From: Verrucomicrobiia bacterium
GTDB taxonomy: Bacteria; Verrucomicrobiota; Verrucomicrobiia; Chthoniobacterales; UBA6821
Assembly: GCA_026398175.1 (NCBI GenBank)
Contig: JAPLTJ010000002.1
Location: 1 to 35,961, forward strand
DNA: 35,961 nucleotides
Direction of reading: 5' to 3'
Of this stretch, positions 7,767 to 14,943 are shown piece after piece. How positions within the stretch are numbered: the first letter of the stretch is position 1; each line of letters opens with the position of its first letter. The position numbers were made by a program, and so were the translations under genes. The notes below the pieces were generated by a model. It searched no databases, was not told the origin of the DNA, and saw only the letters and a list, made by a program, of their open reading frames with translations.

Positions 7767-8423
7767 ATGGATCAATTTCTACAACATTGGATCAATCAGG
7801 AGGCCACGGCACCTTGGCTGGATCAACTCATGGCCGGCATTACAAATTTTTCTGCATGGAAACCTTTTTTACTTGCGGCATTTCTTGTCGGAATGATTTT
7901 TGGGAAGTTTCGTTTGCGAGCGATGCTTCTTTGTCTCATTATTACCTTGGGTTTTACGGATGGTATTTTAGTCAATAGCATCAAGCACGCTGTTGGCCGC
8001 CTGAGGCCTTTCCAGGCTCAAGAGGGGGTTAGGGTTGTTCATTTAAAAAATGCCTCTCCGCAATTTCTTTCAATGGCAACTCCTCCTAAAGTCAAGGTTT
8101 CTGAGCCTCCTCATGCAGGAGAGGTTCTTCAAGGACGTTCGTTTCCTTCTTCTCACTCAGCAAATATCATGCTTTCGGCTACGGTCATTTTTCTTTTTTA
8201 CCGGCGTTGGGGAATGTTGGCCTTTTTGATAGCTAGTCTTGTTTTTTATTCTCGCGTTTACACCGGCGCGCATTGGCCAACCGATGTTCTTGCCGGCGCC
8301 ACCATTGGATGCCTCTCTGCGATCACCATCGTTGCTCTCTTAAATAAAGCGTGGCAGCGTTGGGGTCCAAAGCTCTTCCCTGTGATAGAAGAACGGCATC
8401 CTGGCCTACTAACGGGGCGTTAG
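7767..8423 (+). CDS. PAP2-family phosphatase, membrane-bound
   Basis: 218 residues with about five membrane helices. All three acid-phosphatase/PAP2 motifs are present: K73-x6-R80-P81 (KHAVGRLRP), P127-S-S-H130 (in SFPSSHS) and S162-R-x5-H169-x3-D173 (SRVYTGAHWPTD). The family removes phosphate from lipid phosphates such as undecaprenyl pyrophosphate, phosphatidic acid or phosphatidylglycerol phosphate on the outer face of the inner membrane. With pgsA and plsC nearby, a lipid substrate is likely, but the sequence does not say which. The following gene is a polyisoprenyl-sugar type glycosyltransferase, so recycling of a lipid carrier is one possible link. The stop codon lies inside a perfect 10-bp hairpin (8405-8427). 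Confidence 0.85.
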   Translation: MDQFLQHWINQEATAPWLDQLMAGITNFSAWKPFLLAAFLVGMIFGKFRLRAMLLCLIITLGFTDGILVNSIKHAVGRLRPFQAQEGVRVVHLKNASPQFLSMATPPKVKVSEPPHAGEVLQGRSFPSSHSANIMLSATVIFLFYRRWGMLAFLIASLVFYSRVYTGAHWPTDVLAGATIGCLSAITIVALLNKAWQRWGPKLFPVIEERHPGLLTGR

Positions 8424-8427
8424 TAGG
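8405..8427. repeat. Perfect hairpin spanning the PAP2 stop codon
   Basis: CCTACTAACG (8405-8414) and CGTTAGTAGG (8418-8427) pair perfectly around a GGG loop. The TAG stop (8421-8423) is within the 3' strand. No T-run follows, so it is not a canonical terminator. Its core CTACTAAC/GTTAGTAG is shared with the terminator at 1852-1880. Confidence 0.7.
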
Positions 8428-8575
8428 CAGTTCGCAGTTGTCAGAAAAATTAAAATCGACACTATTTATCTTCATCGTTAGCACCCTATTATTCACAAAA
8501 AGTTGTTATGATTTTTAAATTAACCAACGAGCTAAAATCAACTGACAACCGACAACTGACAACCGACAACTGTAA
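8428..8575. repeat. Inverted pair of heptamer arrays (CAGTTGT / ACTGACA family)
   Basis: Left arm 8428-8444 is CAGTTCG, CAGTTGT, CAG. Right arm 8541-8575 is ACTGACA, ACCGACA, ACTGACA, ACCGACA, ACTGTAA, the inverted word family in strict 7-bp phase. They are separated by about 96 bp. The right arm lies within the open frame of the next gene and would encode its residues 12-22. Confidence 0.85.
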
Positions 8576-10382
8576 TGACCTTGGTCGTTACAACTTTCCT
8601 TGCATTATTTTAAGTCTGCTGACGATCTTGAGATTAGTGCTGGCTGCTTGGGGACATCTGAGTGAAACCGAATCGTACCTCCTGCTTTGTTCTCACCATC
8701 TCGATTGGGGGTTTGTAGAAGGCCCTGCTGGAATTTCTGCGCTGATGCGGTTGAGCGAGGTGCTCTTGGGAAATGCTCCGCTAGCGATGCGGTGGTTCTC
8801 TCCCGTTCTTTTGCTTGGCACTTCTTGGATTCTTTGGAGGTTGACTGTGGCTCTTTACGACAAAAAGAGAGCATTTTGGACGGTGATTATTTTCAATCTT
8901 TTGCCACTCGCTAACGCAGCAGGGACCGTTATGGAAGGGACGATGCTAATAACGCTCTCTTGGCTTGCGGCTTTCTATCTGGCTTGGGAGCTGATCACCC
9001 AACAGCGACAAAAAAATAAAATTTTCCCTTGGTTTCTTTTTGGACTGATCTTGGCTATTGGAACGCAAGTGACTTATCAAATAGGATGGTTGCTGCCGCT
9101 GGTGGTGATCGCATCGTTAGATTATTTTCATAACGCTCTTGATACTAAGAATGCCGAAGTTGTTTCCTCATCGTGGCGGAGAGGTAGTGGTGTTTTGATG
9201 GCCATCTCGCTCTTAGGATTGAGCTGGCTGCCACTCCTCTTTTGGAACAATAATCACGATTGGGTGCAGTGGCAGGGAATGACATGGGATTCGTTTTGGT
9301 CATGGCCTCCTTGCGCGGATGATTATTTTCAATATCTGCCTCTGGTCTGGGCTCTCCTTCTTCTTGGACCGCTTCTCGTTGTTGCCGCTTGTTATTTTTC
9401 AAGGCTCTGGATGTTAGAAAGCCCCTTTTTTCTGCTCCTCTTGGTCCCTTTCTTTTTTGGATTGAATGAACTGGGCCATGCCAAAGTGCCCTTTGCACTC
9501 TTGTTGCTATTGACCGCTCTTTTTCTGCCGAGCACGGTCGATCTTTTTTTTCAAACCAAAAAATGGCAACGAGTGGGGGCGCTCCTGCTCATCGGCATCG
9601 GGTGTTGTTCGGTTTTGTTGTTGTTAGGAAAAATTTCTTCTTCAACAACGCAAGAGTCGCCTTGGAGTTTTCCATCAGCAACGGGCGTGATCGGAACAGA
9701 GGCTGCGGCAACACAGTTGCTCCAGTTGAGAGCAACTTATGCTGAGAACCTGTCTTCAAAGTCTACTGATGCTACGAATAACTGTGTCGCGCCGGTGCTC
9801 GCGCCATCGAGTACGTCAGGTACACTCAGTCGCTGTGCGCCGTCGACTCCTTGTTCTTCATGCAACTCGCTCGCTCCCGCGAGGCTCGCCCCTGCGGGGC
9901 TGCCTTCGGCAGTCGATCCGGCGGCTGCCACGCCGCACGTATTAGCCTCAGCGACTTTGAAGACAGGTTCTAACACCTCTGGAAGGGCGCCGTTCCTTAT
10001 TGCGGAGACGCCAGGTCTTGCAGCAATTTTAGGAGCAGTGTTACCGATCAACTACCCTGAGCTAAAAGATGCCCCATCCGTTTTTATTCCGGAATCTCCG
10101 GCACTAGTGAGTCAGTTTCTTTTTTGGCCTCATTATGCTGATGCCACCACTGAAAATACAACGCCAGACCCCCTCTACACCGAAGAGAAAGAGGTGAGTC
10201 CTTTTTTAGGTCATGATGCTTTTTATATCACCACCGAAAAATTAGAAGAGATTCCGCAAACCATCAGCGGAGCTTTTTCTGCAATCATCCCGCTCAGTGT
10301 CGTTCTCTCTCTTCAGAACAATGGGCAAACTGAAGAGCTAAAAATTTATTTGTGTCAGAGTTATCAGATGCTTTCGTTGTAA
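8508..10382 (+). CDS. Membrane glycosyltransferase, PMT/ArnT-like
   Basis: Resembles the dolichyl-phosphate-mannose mannosyltransferase/ArnT group (GT-C fold), which moves a sugar from a polyisoprenyl phosphate to lipid or protein outside the inner membrane. About ten hydrophobic segments occur in the first ~380 residues. The block SETESYLLLCSHHLDWGFVE with GPAGISALMRLSEVLLGNAP matches the family's first periplasmic loop, though the usual Asp-Glu before Tyr appears as Thr-Glu-Ser. The tail (PFLIAETPGLAAILGAVLP, SQFLFWPHY, GHDAFYI) fits the family's C-terminal domain. Two oddities: residues 12-22 are encoded by a heptamer repeat, so the true start may be a later TTG or GTG near 8628-8640, and residues ~413-488 are encoded by an in-frame GC-rich palindromic element. 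Confidence 0.72.
   Translation: MIFKLTNELKSTDNRQLTTDNCNDLGRYNFPCIILSLLTILRLVLAAWGHLSETESYLLLCSHHLDWGFVEGPAGISALMRLSEVLLGNAPLAMRWFSPVLLLGTSWILWRLTVALYDKKRAFWTVIIFNLLPLANAAGTVMEGTMLITLSWLAAFYLAWELITQQRQKNKIFPWFLFGLILAIGTQVTYQIGWLLPLVVIASLDYFHNALDTKNAEVVSSSWRRGSGVLMAISLLGLSWLPLLFWNNNHDWVQWQGMTWDSFWSWPPCADDYFQYLPLVWALLLLGPLLVVAACYFSRLWMLESPFFLLLLVPFFFGLNELGHAKVPFALLLLLTALFLPSTVDLFFQTKKWQRVGALLLIGIGCCSVLLLLGKISSSTTQESPWSFPSATGVIGTEAAATQLLQLRATYAENLSSKSTDATNNCVAPVLAPSSTSGTLSRCAPSTPCSSCNSLAPARLAPAGLPSAVDPAAATPHVLASATLKTGSNTSGRAPFLIAETPGLAAILGAVLPINYPELKDAPSVFIPESPALVSQFLFWPHYADATTENTTPDPLYTEEKEVSPFLGHDAFYITTEKLEEIPQTISGAFSAIIPLSVVLSLQNNGQTEELKIYLCQSYQMLSL
9745..9971. mobile_element. 227-bp palindromic element inserted in frame in a gene
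   Basis: A perfect 19-bp inverted repeat (AGAACCTGTCTTCAAAGTC at 9745-9763, its complement at 9953-9971) bounds a GC-rich interior in an otherwise AT-richer gene. Similarity extends inward (CTGATGCTA versus CTGAGGCTA). The interior contains small hairpins (GCCCC-TGC-GGGGC, CTGCC-TTC-GGCAG, GTAC-GTCAG-GTAC). It stays open in the host frame and adds about 75 residues of Ser/Pro/Ala/Cys-rich, low-complexity sequence between ATYAENL and RAPFLIAE. This is the pattern of Rickettsia palindromic elements. No transposase and no clear target duplication are seen. Confidence 0.75.
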
Positions 10383-10396
10383 CGATTGAAATCATC

Positions 10397-10424
10397 TTGC
10401 CGCTTGCTTTTTTTCTGCTACGCT
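10397..10424 (+). promoter_or_regulatory. Possible promoter of the CAU tRNA
   Basis: TTGCCG (10397-10402), a 16-bp spacer and TACGCT (10419-10424) lie 11 bp before the tRNA 5' end. Spacing fits a housekeeping promoter; the match is moderate. Confidence 0.35.
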
Positions 10425-10435
10425 GCTTCTCCCAC

Positions 10436-10507
10436 GCCAGGGTAGCTCAGCGGTAGAGCAGGGGACTCATAAGCCCTTGGTCGGGAGTTCGATTCTCCCC
10501 TCTGGCA
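10436..10507 (+). tRNA. tRNA with CAT anticodon (Met elongator or Ile2)
   Basis: 72-nt cloverleaf: acceptor GCCAGGG pairs with CTCTGGC (one G-T), the D-arm reads GCTCAGCGGTAGAGC, the anticodon loop is CTCATAA (CAT at 10468-10470), and the T-arm is CGGGAGTTCGATTCTCCC. The CCA end is not encoded. The anticodon stem has a G-T pair at its base and an A-G apposition next to the loop. CAT tRNAs can be initiator, elongator Met, or lysidine-modified Ile2. The closed G-C first pair argues against initiator. I cannot choose firmly between the other two. Confidence 0.9.
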
Positions 10508-10539
10508 CATGTATCTCGTTTCACATTTAATTTTTCTTT

Positions 10540-10914
10540 ATGGCAAAAGCACCCGTTAAAAAAAGCAACTCTTCGATCAAGCGCGCTAAGCAAAGCGATG
10601 CTCGGCACATTCTCAACACCAGCATTCTCTCTAGTTTGAAAACACAAGAGAAGAAAGTCCTCAAGGCTCTTGAAGTAGAATCAACGGAACTCAAAGATCT
10701 TTTTAAACAATTTGTTTCCATGCTCGATAAAGCTGCAAAGAAAAATGTTCTTCCAAAGAACAGAGCAGCTAGCAAAAAAAGCCTGTTCAACAAACGCGTT
10801 ACAGCTGGGAAAAGCTCCATTGCAAAGGCCCCCGTCAAGGCTAAGGCCGCTCGTGGACAAAGCGCTCAAGAAAAATCTAAAGCTAAAGCAAAGGTTAGAG
10901 CTAAGAAGAAATAG
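10540..10914 (+). CDS. rpsT: Small ribosomal subunit protein bS20 with basic tail
   Basis: 124 residues. Residues 8-90 follow the bS20 pattern: SSIKRAKQSDARHILNTSIL, then SLKTQEKKVLKAL, an acidic turn, KDLFKQFVSMLDKAAKKN and VLPKNRAASKKSLFNKRV. bS20 binds 16S rRNA early in 30S assembly. The family is usually about 85-90 residues; here a Lys/Ala-rich tail of ~35 residues (KAPVKAKAARGQSAQEKSKA and on) is added, which is probably unstructured and RNA-binding. The gene directly follows the CAT tRNA. It is convergent with the ABC permease and shares a strong terminator with it. Overall divergence from model bS20 sequences is clear, but the length, charge and motif order support the call. Confidence 0.85.
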   Translation: MAKAPVKKSNSSIKRAKQSDARHILNTSILSSLKTQEKKVLKALEVESTELKDLFKQFVSMLDKAAKKNVLPKNRAASKKSLFNKRVTAGKSSIAKAPVKAKAARGQSAQEKSKAKAKVRAKKK

Positions 10915-10926
10915 CAACTCACTGCT

Positions 10927-10960
10927 ACTTAAAGGATCACTTAAAGGATCACTTAAAGGA
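10927..10960 (+). repeat. 12-bp tandem repeat, nearly 3 units
   Basis: The unit ACTTAAAGGATC occurs at 10927-10938 and 10939-10950, then ten bases of a third copy to 10960. It lies in the 3' untranslated region between rpsT and its terminator. Confidence 0.9.
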
Positions 10961-10977
10961 GCTCAATTTGAAATTAG

Positions 10978-11019
10978 AACGTAACTGCCAACGAGGGTTG
11001 GCGGTTACGTTTTCTTTTT
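10978..11019 (+). terminator. Strong terminator between convergent genes
   Basis: A 15-bp stem (10978-10992 with 10997-11011; one T-G pair) with loop GAGG is followed by TTTTCTTTTT. It ends rpsT transcription. The opposite-strand permease gene reads into it: its TAA stop (11005-11007) is in the stem. The minus side lacks a clear T-run, so it is best on the plus strand. Confidence 0.85.
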
Positions 11020-11799
11020 GGGATGAGCCACAAGATAGTAACTCACTCCAAAAGTCACTGCTCCAAAAAGTGCCGTGATTAAGAGAGAGAATAAATAATC
11101 GGATAGTGGGACTAAGGGTGTTCCAATCATTAAGGCATCGCGAATGGCAGAGACGCTGTAGCTCACGGGATTGAGAAGGCCAACCCAATAAAGCCAGCCG
11201 CTTCCTACTGGCATCGGGAAGAGCGCACCAGACATCATCCAAAGCGGCATGAGAAAGATATTCATAATCGCATGAAAGCCTTGCGTAGAGTCCATCGGCC
11301 AGGCGACCAGGAATCCGAGGCCGGTCATGCAAAAGCCGACTAAGATAAAAGCTGGCAACAACAAAAGCGCTTGGCCAAAACCGATTGGAATGTGAGCGAG
11401 TGGTGCCAAGAGGCAGAAAAGAATTGCTTGGAGTACGGCTAACGTTGTGCCTCCTAAAAATTTTCCTAGAGGGATCGTGGCTGGAGAGAGAGGGGCTACC
11501 AGAGCTCCTTGGAGAAAGCCTTCGCGGCGATCTTCAATCACCGAGATCGTTGAAAAAATTGCCGTGAAGAGCATGATAAGCACAATTGTTCCTGGAAAAA
11601 AGTAGGCGAGGTAAGTTTCATTCGTGCTGCTGGCAGAATTATGAAACGAGGGGCCAAAGCCTGATCCCACGAGGAGCCAGAAAACAAGCGGAGTTGCGAG
11701 TGCTCCAATGATCCGATTGCGTTGGCGCAAGAAACGAATGACATCACGCCACCAAAGAGCTTTTACAGGGGTCCAGAGAAATTGAGGAGAGTTATTCAC
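11005..11799 (-). CDS. ABC-2 type transporter permease
   Basis: 264 residues with six hydrophobic segments: ALATPLVFWLLVGSGF, AYFFPGTIVLIMLFTAIFS, an ILFCLLAPL region, ALLLLPAFILVGFCMTGLGF, a MNIFLMPLWMMSGALF block and a C-terminal SLLITALFGAVTFGVSYYL. The cytoplasmic loop IEDRREGFLQGALVAPLSPA is typical of ABC2_membrane permeases. It forms an exporter with the ATPase encoded just upstream. The substrate (drug, lipid or polysaccharide) cannot be told. The start is GTG at 11799, which lies within a dispersed repeat (CCCTGTGAATAA); no ATG fits better. The 194-bp gap to the ATPase gene is an inverted repeat. Confidence 0.82.
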   Translation of the reverse strand: MNNSPQFLWTPVKALWWRDVIRFLRQRNRIIGALATPLVFWLLVGSGFGPSFHNSASSTNETYLAYFFPGTIVLIMLFTAIFSTISVIEDRREGFLQGALVAPLSPATIPLGKFLGGTTLAVLQAILFCLLAPLAHIPIGFGQALLLLPAFILVGFCMTGLGFLVAWPMDSTQGFHAIMNIFLMPLWMMSGALFPMPVGSGWLYWVGLLNPVSYSVSAIRDALMIGTPLVPLSDYLFSLLITALFGAVTFGVSYYLVAHPKKKT

Positions 11800-11998
11800 A
11801 GGGATAAAAAAATGGAAGAGAGAGGAGAATTCACAGGGATGGAAGCGATGGAAGGGATAAAAGAAATATTTATAAATTGAAATGGAATTTTAAAAATGTC
11901 GTTAGAACTTGGTGGTATCTTATTCAAAAACTAAAACTAAAACTAAAAAAATGTAAATTTTATAAGCCCTTCCATCGCTTCCATCCCTGTGAATTATT
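11792..11998. repeat. 29-bp perfect inverted repeat between ABC genes
   Basis: Arms 11828-11856 and 11967-11995 are exact inverted copies (AATTCACAGGGATGG, AGCGATGGAAGGG), 110 bp apart. A third, decayed copy (11792-11820) covers the GTG start of the permease gene. The right arm covers the first two bases of the ATPase stop triplet (plus-strand 11994-11996). Both genes should share an mRNA, so the arms would form a large intercistronic hairpin. Confidence 0.9.
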
Positions 11999-12941
11999 CA
12001 TGCTCCTGCTCAGCGAAGAGTCGTCCCGTACGAGCGACGAAGACATCTTCTAGCGTTGGGCGTGCGACGCGCACCGCAGTGATCTCGTCGGAAAATTGCG
12101 CTGCGAGGCGAGCTGCTAGTTCGTGGGCTTGTGGATGTTCAATGCGGACTTCTCCCTCGACGACGGTGGCAACGATTTCATGATGCTGATTGATTTTTTG
12201 GGCCAGTTGGTCTGCGCCGTGGCGTGTGGTAAGGCTTAAGACATCGCCTCCTAATACTGAGGTCAATTCGCTAGGAGTGCCGAGCGCAACTAATTGGCCA
12301 GCGCTCATGATGCCGACGCGGTCAGCGCGTGCCGCTTCATCCATGAGGTGAGTAGTACAGAGGGCGGTGACACCGCGATCGCGACGAAGGTTTTCTAAAG
12401 CGGCCCAGAGATCCAGGCGGGCAGCTGGATCCAAGCCGGTGGAAGGTTCATCCAATAAGAGCACCTCGGGACGAATAAGAAGGCATTTTGCAATTTCAGT
12501 GCGACGTTGCAATCCTCCGGAAAGCGTTTCTACTCGGTCGTTCAGGCGTTCTTCAAGTTGAACAACAGAGACGGCATCACGGAGGCGTTGTTTTAGTTCT
12601 TTGCCGCGGAGTCCATACATGGCTCCCCCGCAGAGCAAGTTTTCACGAATGGTTAATTTTCCATCAAGACTAGGAGCTTGAAAGACAACGCCAATGCGTG
12701 CGCGCACGGCAGCAGCTTCTGAGACGACATTATGACCGAGGATTTCTGCCTCTCCATGATCGGGCTGCATCAGGGTGCTCAAAATGCGAAACAGCGTGCT
12801 CTTGCCGCCACCGTTAGGACCAAGCATGCAGAAGAGCTCCCCGCGTTTAACGCTGAGGGTCAAGTGATCCAGGGCGCGCCGATCTCCAAACTTTTTGGTG
12901 AGGTCGCAAATCGAAATAGCAATGTCGGAAGAAGGATGCAT
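11994..12941 (-). CDS. ABC transporter ATP-binding protein (DrrA/NodI-like)
   Basis: 315 residues. Walker A is GPNGGGKST (41-49), the Q-loop is VFQAP (86-90), the ABC signature is LSGGLQRR (140-147), Walker B is EVLLLDEP (159-166), and the switch His lies in TTHLMDEA. The ATPase core (about 1-230) is followed by a ~80-residue C-terminal extension that ends RVARPTLEDVFVARTGRLF, the block seen in drug-export ATPases of the DrrA/CcmA type. It powers the ABC-2 permease encoded next. It is 17 bp downstream of plsC in a minus-strand run cmk-plsC-ATPase-permease. The stop codon overlaps a dispersed repeat. Confidence 0.9.
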   Translation of the reverse strand: MHPSSDIAISICDLTKKFGDRRALDHLTLSVKRGELFCMLGPNGGGKSTLFRILSTLMQPDHGEAEILGHNVVSEAAAVRARIGVVFQAPSLDGKLTIRENLLCGGAMYGLRGKELKQRLRDAVSVVQLEERLNDRVETLSGGLQRRTEIAKCLLIRPEVLLLDEPSTGLDPAARLDLWAALENLRRDRGVTALCTTHLMDEAARADRVGIMSAGQLVALGTPSELTSVLGGDVLSLTTRHGADQLAQKINQHHEIVATVVEGEVRIEHPQAHELAARLAAQFSDEITAVRVARPTLEDVFVARTGRLFAEQEHE

Positions 12942-12958
12942 GTTTTTAAAATAAAACT

Positions 12959-13585
12959 TTAATGAGGTAATTGCAATTCAGCAATAGCCTTCATCACACG
13001 ATCGGAAAGTTTTTGATAAAGCTCTCGTTCTTGGCCGCGGACGGGAGTGAGTTCTTCTTCGTTAAAATAAATCGGATTTCCTAAAACGACGGTAATGGGA
13101 TGGTGATGAATTTTCTTAGAGTTTTTTGGGAAGGCTTCATGAGCGCCAAAGATGCGCATCGGAAGGACGGGAGCTTTAGTCTTGGCAATGATGAGTCCAA
13201 TGCCAGAGTGTCCTCGTTGCAGGCTTCCATCAGGAGAGCGTGTTCCTTCCGGGAAGAGAACAACGGCGTTGCCAGAACGCAGAAGTCGAATAATGGTTTT
13301 CAGTGAAGAAGAATCCTTTCCATCACGATCTATGGGGATGACGTTAAAGTCAGGAAGTAAACGTCCAAAAAAAGGAAGCGATGATAATGTCTTGCGCGCT
13401 AAAAAATAGACGGCGCGTTTGGAGCAGATGCCAGCGAGCGGAGGATCAAAATAACTTTGATGGTTCATCGCAAGAATCAACGAACCTGATTCGACCATTC
13501 GTTCGGGGTGAATCACGCGGAAGTGAAAGAACGTCCGAGCAACGATTTTCGAGAGAGTGTAGAAAAAATGGTAGGTGAATTTCAT
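12959..13585 (-). CDS. plsC: 1-acyl-sn-glycerol-3-phosphate acyltransferase
   Basis: 208 residues. Transfers a second acyl chain to lysophosphatidic acid to make phosphatidic acid at the inner membrane. The catalytic block is N41-H42-x4-D47 (NHQSYFD), the substrate-binding block is FPEGTRSPDG near residue 115, and VLPMRIFGAHEAFPK follows; all are in the expected order. One N-terminal hydrophobic stretch acts as an anchor. It lies 11 bp after cmk; cmk-plsC adjacency is common in bacteria. Its product feeds the pathway in which PgsA acts. Confidence 0.9.
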   Translation of the reverse strand: MKFTYHFFYTLSKIVARTFFHFRVIHPERMVESGSLILAMNHQSYFDPPLAGICSKRAVYFLARKTLSSLPFFGRLLPDFNVIPIDRDGKDSSSLKTIIRLLRSGNAVVLFPEGTRSPDGSLQRGHSGIGLIIAKTKAPVLPMRIFGAHEAFPKNSKKIHHHPITVVLGNPIYFNEEELTPVRGQERELYQKLSDRVMKAIAELQLPH

Positions 13586-13596
13586 GCAAAACTATT

Positions 13597-14247
13597 TCAC
13601 TTATTTTTATTTTGAAATTTCTCAAGAATTTCATCAATCGCTTGATTGGTGTCGGAGATGCTCAGATGGGTCGTGTCGATAACGATGGCTCCTTCAGGAA
13701 TGACCAGGGGCGCTGCGGCACGGGTTTTGTCTTGTTGATCGCGTTGGGCAACGTTGTCGATAATTCCTTCTTTAGCACGGCGACGTGCTCTCTCTTCGGG
13801 AGAAGCATCCATATAGATTTTCCATGGTGCTTCAGGAAAGACGACGGATCCAATATCACGTCCTTCCATGACCAAATTGCGCTGATCAGCAAGAGAGCGC
13901 AGTCTTGTGAGTAAAAAATTTCTTACCGCAGGAAGTGCCGCGAGTGGTGAGACAAGACTGGTGACAATCGTATTATTTAAATGTGGGGTCACATCATTCC
14001 CATCGATGAAGAGATGCAGTGCGTCTTCAATGATCTGAGGGTGTAATAAAAGTCTATCAAGCCAATGCTGAACAGCGGTTGGTTTTGAAACGTCGATCTG
14101 ATCATGATGCGCCGCCCAAGCCAGCGCGCGGTAGTAGTGACCAGAGCTTACAAAAAGATAGCCAAGTCTGCTAGCCAATCGACGGCCTGCAATTGTTTTT
14201 CCTGAGGCTGCTGGGCCATCGATGGTGATGATGACATTGCTTCGCAA
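13597..14247 (-). CDS. cmk: Cytidylate kinase
   Basis: Phosphorylates CMP and dCMP with ATP. P-loop GPAASGKT follows VIITID directly. The usual DTGAMYRA block reads SSGHYYRALAWAA here, so the normal Asp is Ser, an oddity in the CMP-binding region. Further blocks are NLVMEGRDIGSVVFPEAPWK, MDASPEERARRRAKE and a C-terminal VIDTTHLSISD. The family starts just before IITIDGP. I therefore place the start at TTG 14247 (LRSNVIITID); an ATG at 14337 and a TTG at 14379 are also in frame, but the extra ~44 residues are largely encoded by heptamer repeats. First gene of the run cmk-plsC-ABC ATPase-ABC permease. Confidence 0.85.
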   Translation of the reverse strand: MRSNVIITIDGPAASGKTIAGRRLASRLGYLFVSSGHYYRALAWAAHHDQIDVSKPTAVQHWLDRLLLHPQIIEDALHLFIDGNDVTPHLNNTIVTSLVSPLAALPAVRNFLLTRLRSLADQRNLVMEGRDIGSVVFPEAPWKIYMDASPEERARRRAKEGIIDNVAQRDQQDKTRAAAPLVIPEGAIVIDTTHLSISDTNQAIDEILEKFQNKNK

Positions 14248-14252
14248 CGTCG

Positions 14253-14400
14253 GTTCTAAGTTCGAAGTTCGAAGTTCCAAGCCTGAGTCATTGCTATACG
14301 ATGACAGTTCCAAGTTGTTGTTAGATCGTTCGTTCATTGAATAATTACAATCACAATTTCCCAATGGCACTTTCTTCAACTTTAACTTTTAACTTCAACT
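14253..14400. repeat. Heptamer arrays upstream of cmk (GTTCGAA and TTCAACT families)
   Basis: 14253-14280 is four exact 7-bp words (GTTCTAA, GTTCGAA twice, GTTCCAA), with a partial echo at 14307-14320. 14374-14400 is a CTTCAAC/TTTAACT array ending at the stop codon of the lipoprotein gene (TAG, plus strand 14402-14404). The cmk frame runs open through both. Confidence 0.8.
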
Positions 14401-14401
14401 G

Positions 14402-14830
14402 CTAAGGAACTAAGAAAGTTTTTCCGGAGTAAGGATCCTTCACCTCTGTACCAGGAGGAAAACCGCGAACGTCGACGTAGCCGGCGTTAGGAGAGTGAGG
14501 GCTGGTGACAAAGCCTGGTTTTCCCGGAACAGGAGTTCCATAAGGAAGTTCGTGTGCTGTGTTTGCTGCTGCTGGTTGTGGAGCGGAAGAGAGGAAGGGA
14601 TTTGCTGGAGCGTTCGTGGCCGTAGTCGCATCCCCAGAAGTGGTAGTGTTAGTGGCACTGTCCGTTTCTACATAGGAAGCATCGGCATTAGTGCCGCCAT
14701 ATCCAAAACGACTTGGTGGAGGTGATGCTGAATGTTGTCTTGTAGTATGGTCAGCACATCCAACGATCATGGAGATAGCAAGAGCAACAAGGAGAGAAAA
14801 AAAAGGGAGTGTGCGATTGAAAGATGTCAT
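14402..14830 (-). CDS. Small lipoprotein
   Basis: About 142 residues from the ATG at 14830 (the frame extends to 14863). A signal peptide (FFSLLVALAISMIVGC) ends in a lipobox with Cys near residue 24, so the protein should be lipid-anchored. The middle is Ala/Thr/Ser-rich and likely disordered. The C-terminus GKPGFVTSPHSPNAGYVDVR with GFPPGTEVKDPYSGKTFLVP is a compact block that I have seen at the end of small verrucomicrobial lipoproteins. Function unknown. The stop codon abuts a TTCAACT repeat array. It is upstream of cmk on the same strand. Confidence 0.72.
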   Translation of the reverse strand: MTSFNRTLPFFSLLVALAISMIVGCADHTTRQHSASPPPSRFGYGGTNADASYVETDSATNTTTSGDATTATNAPANPFLSSAPQPAAANTAHELPYGTPVPGKPGFVTSPHSPNAGYVDVRGFPPGTEVKDPYSGKTFLVP

Positions 14831-14943
14831 ATCAAAATGAGATTTGGTTTTATAAAAAATCATTATAACTAGGGCTGATCGGAAGTAAATTGCTTTTCAA
14901 AATGATTGTTTATTTTTGTTTGGTAGCTGTTCCAATTACAAAA

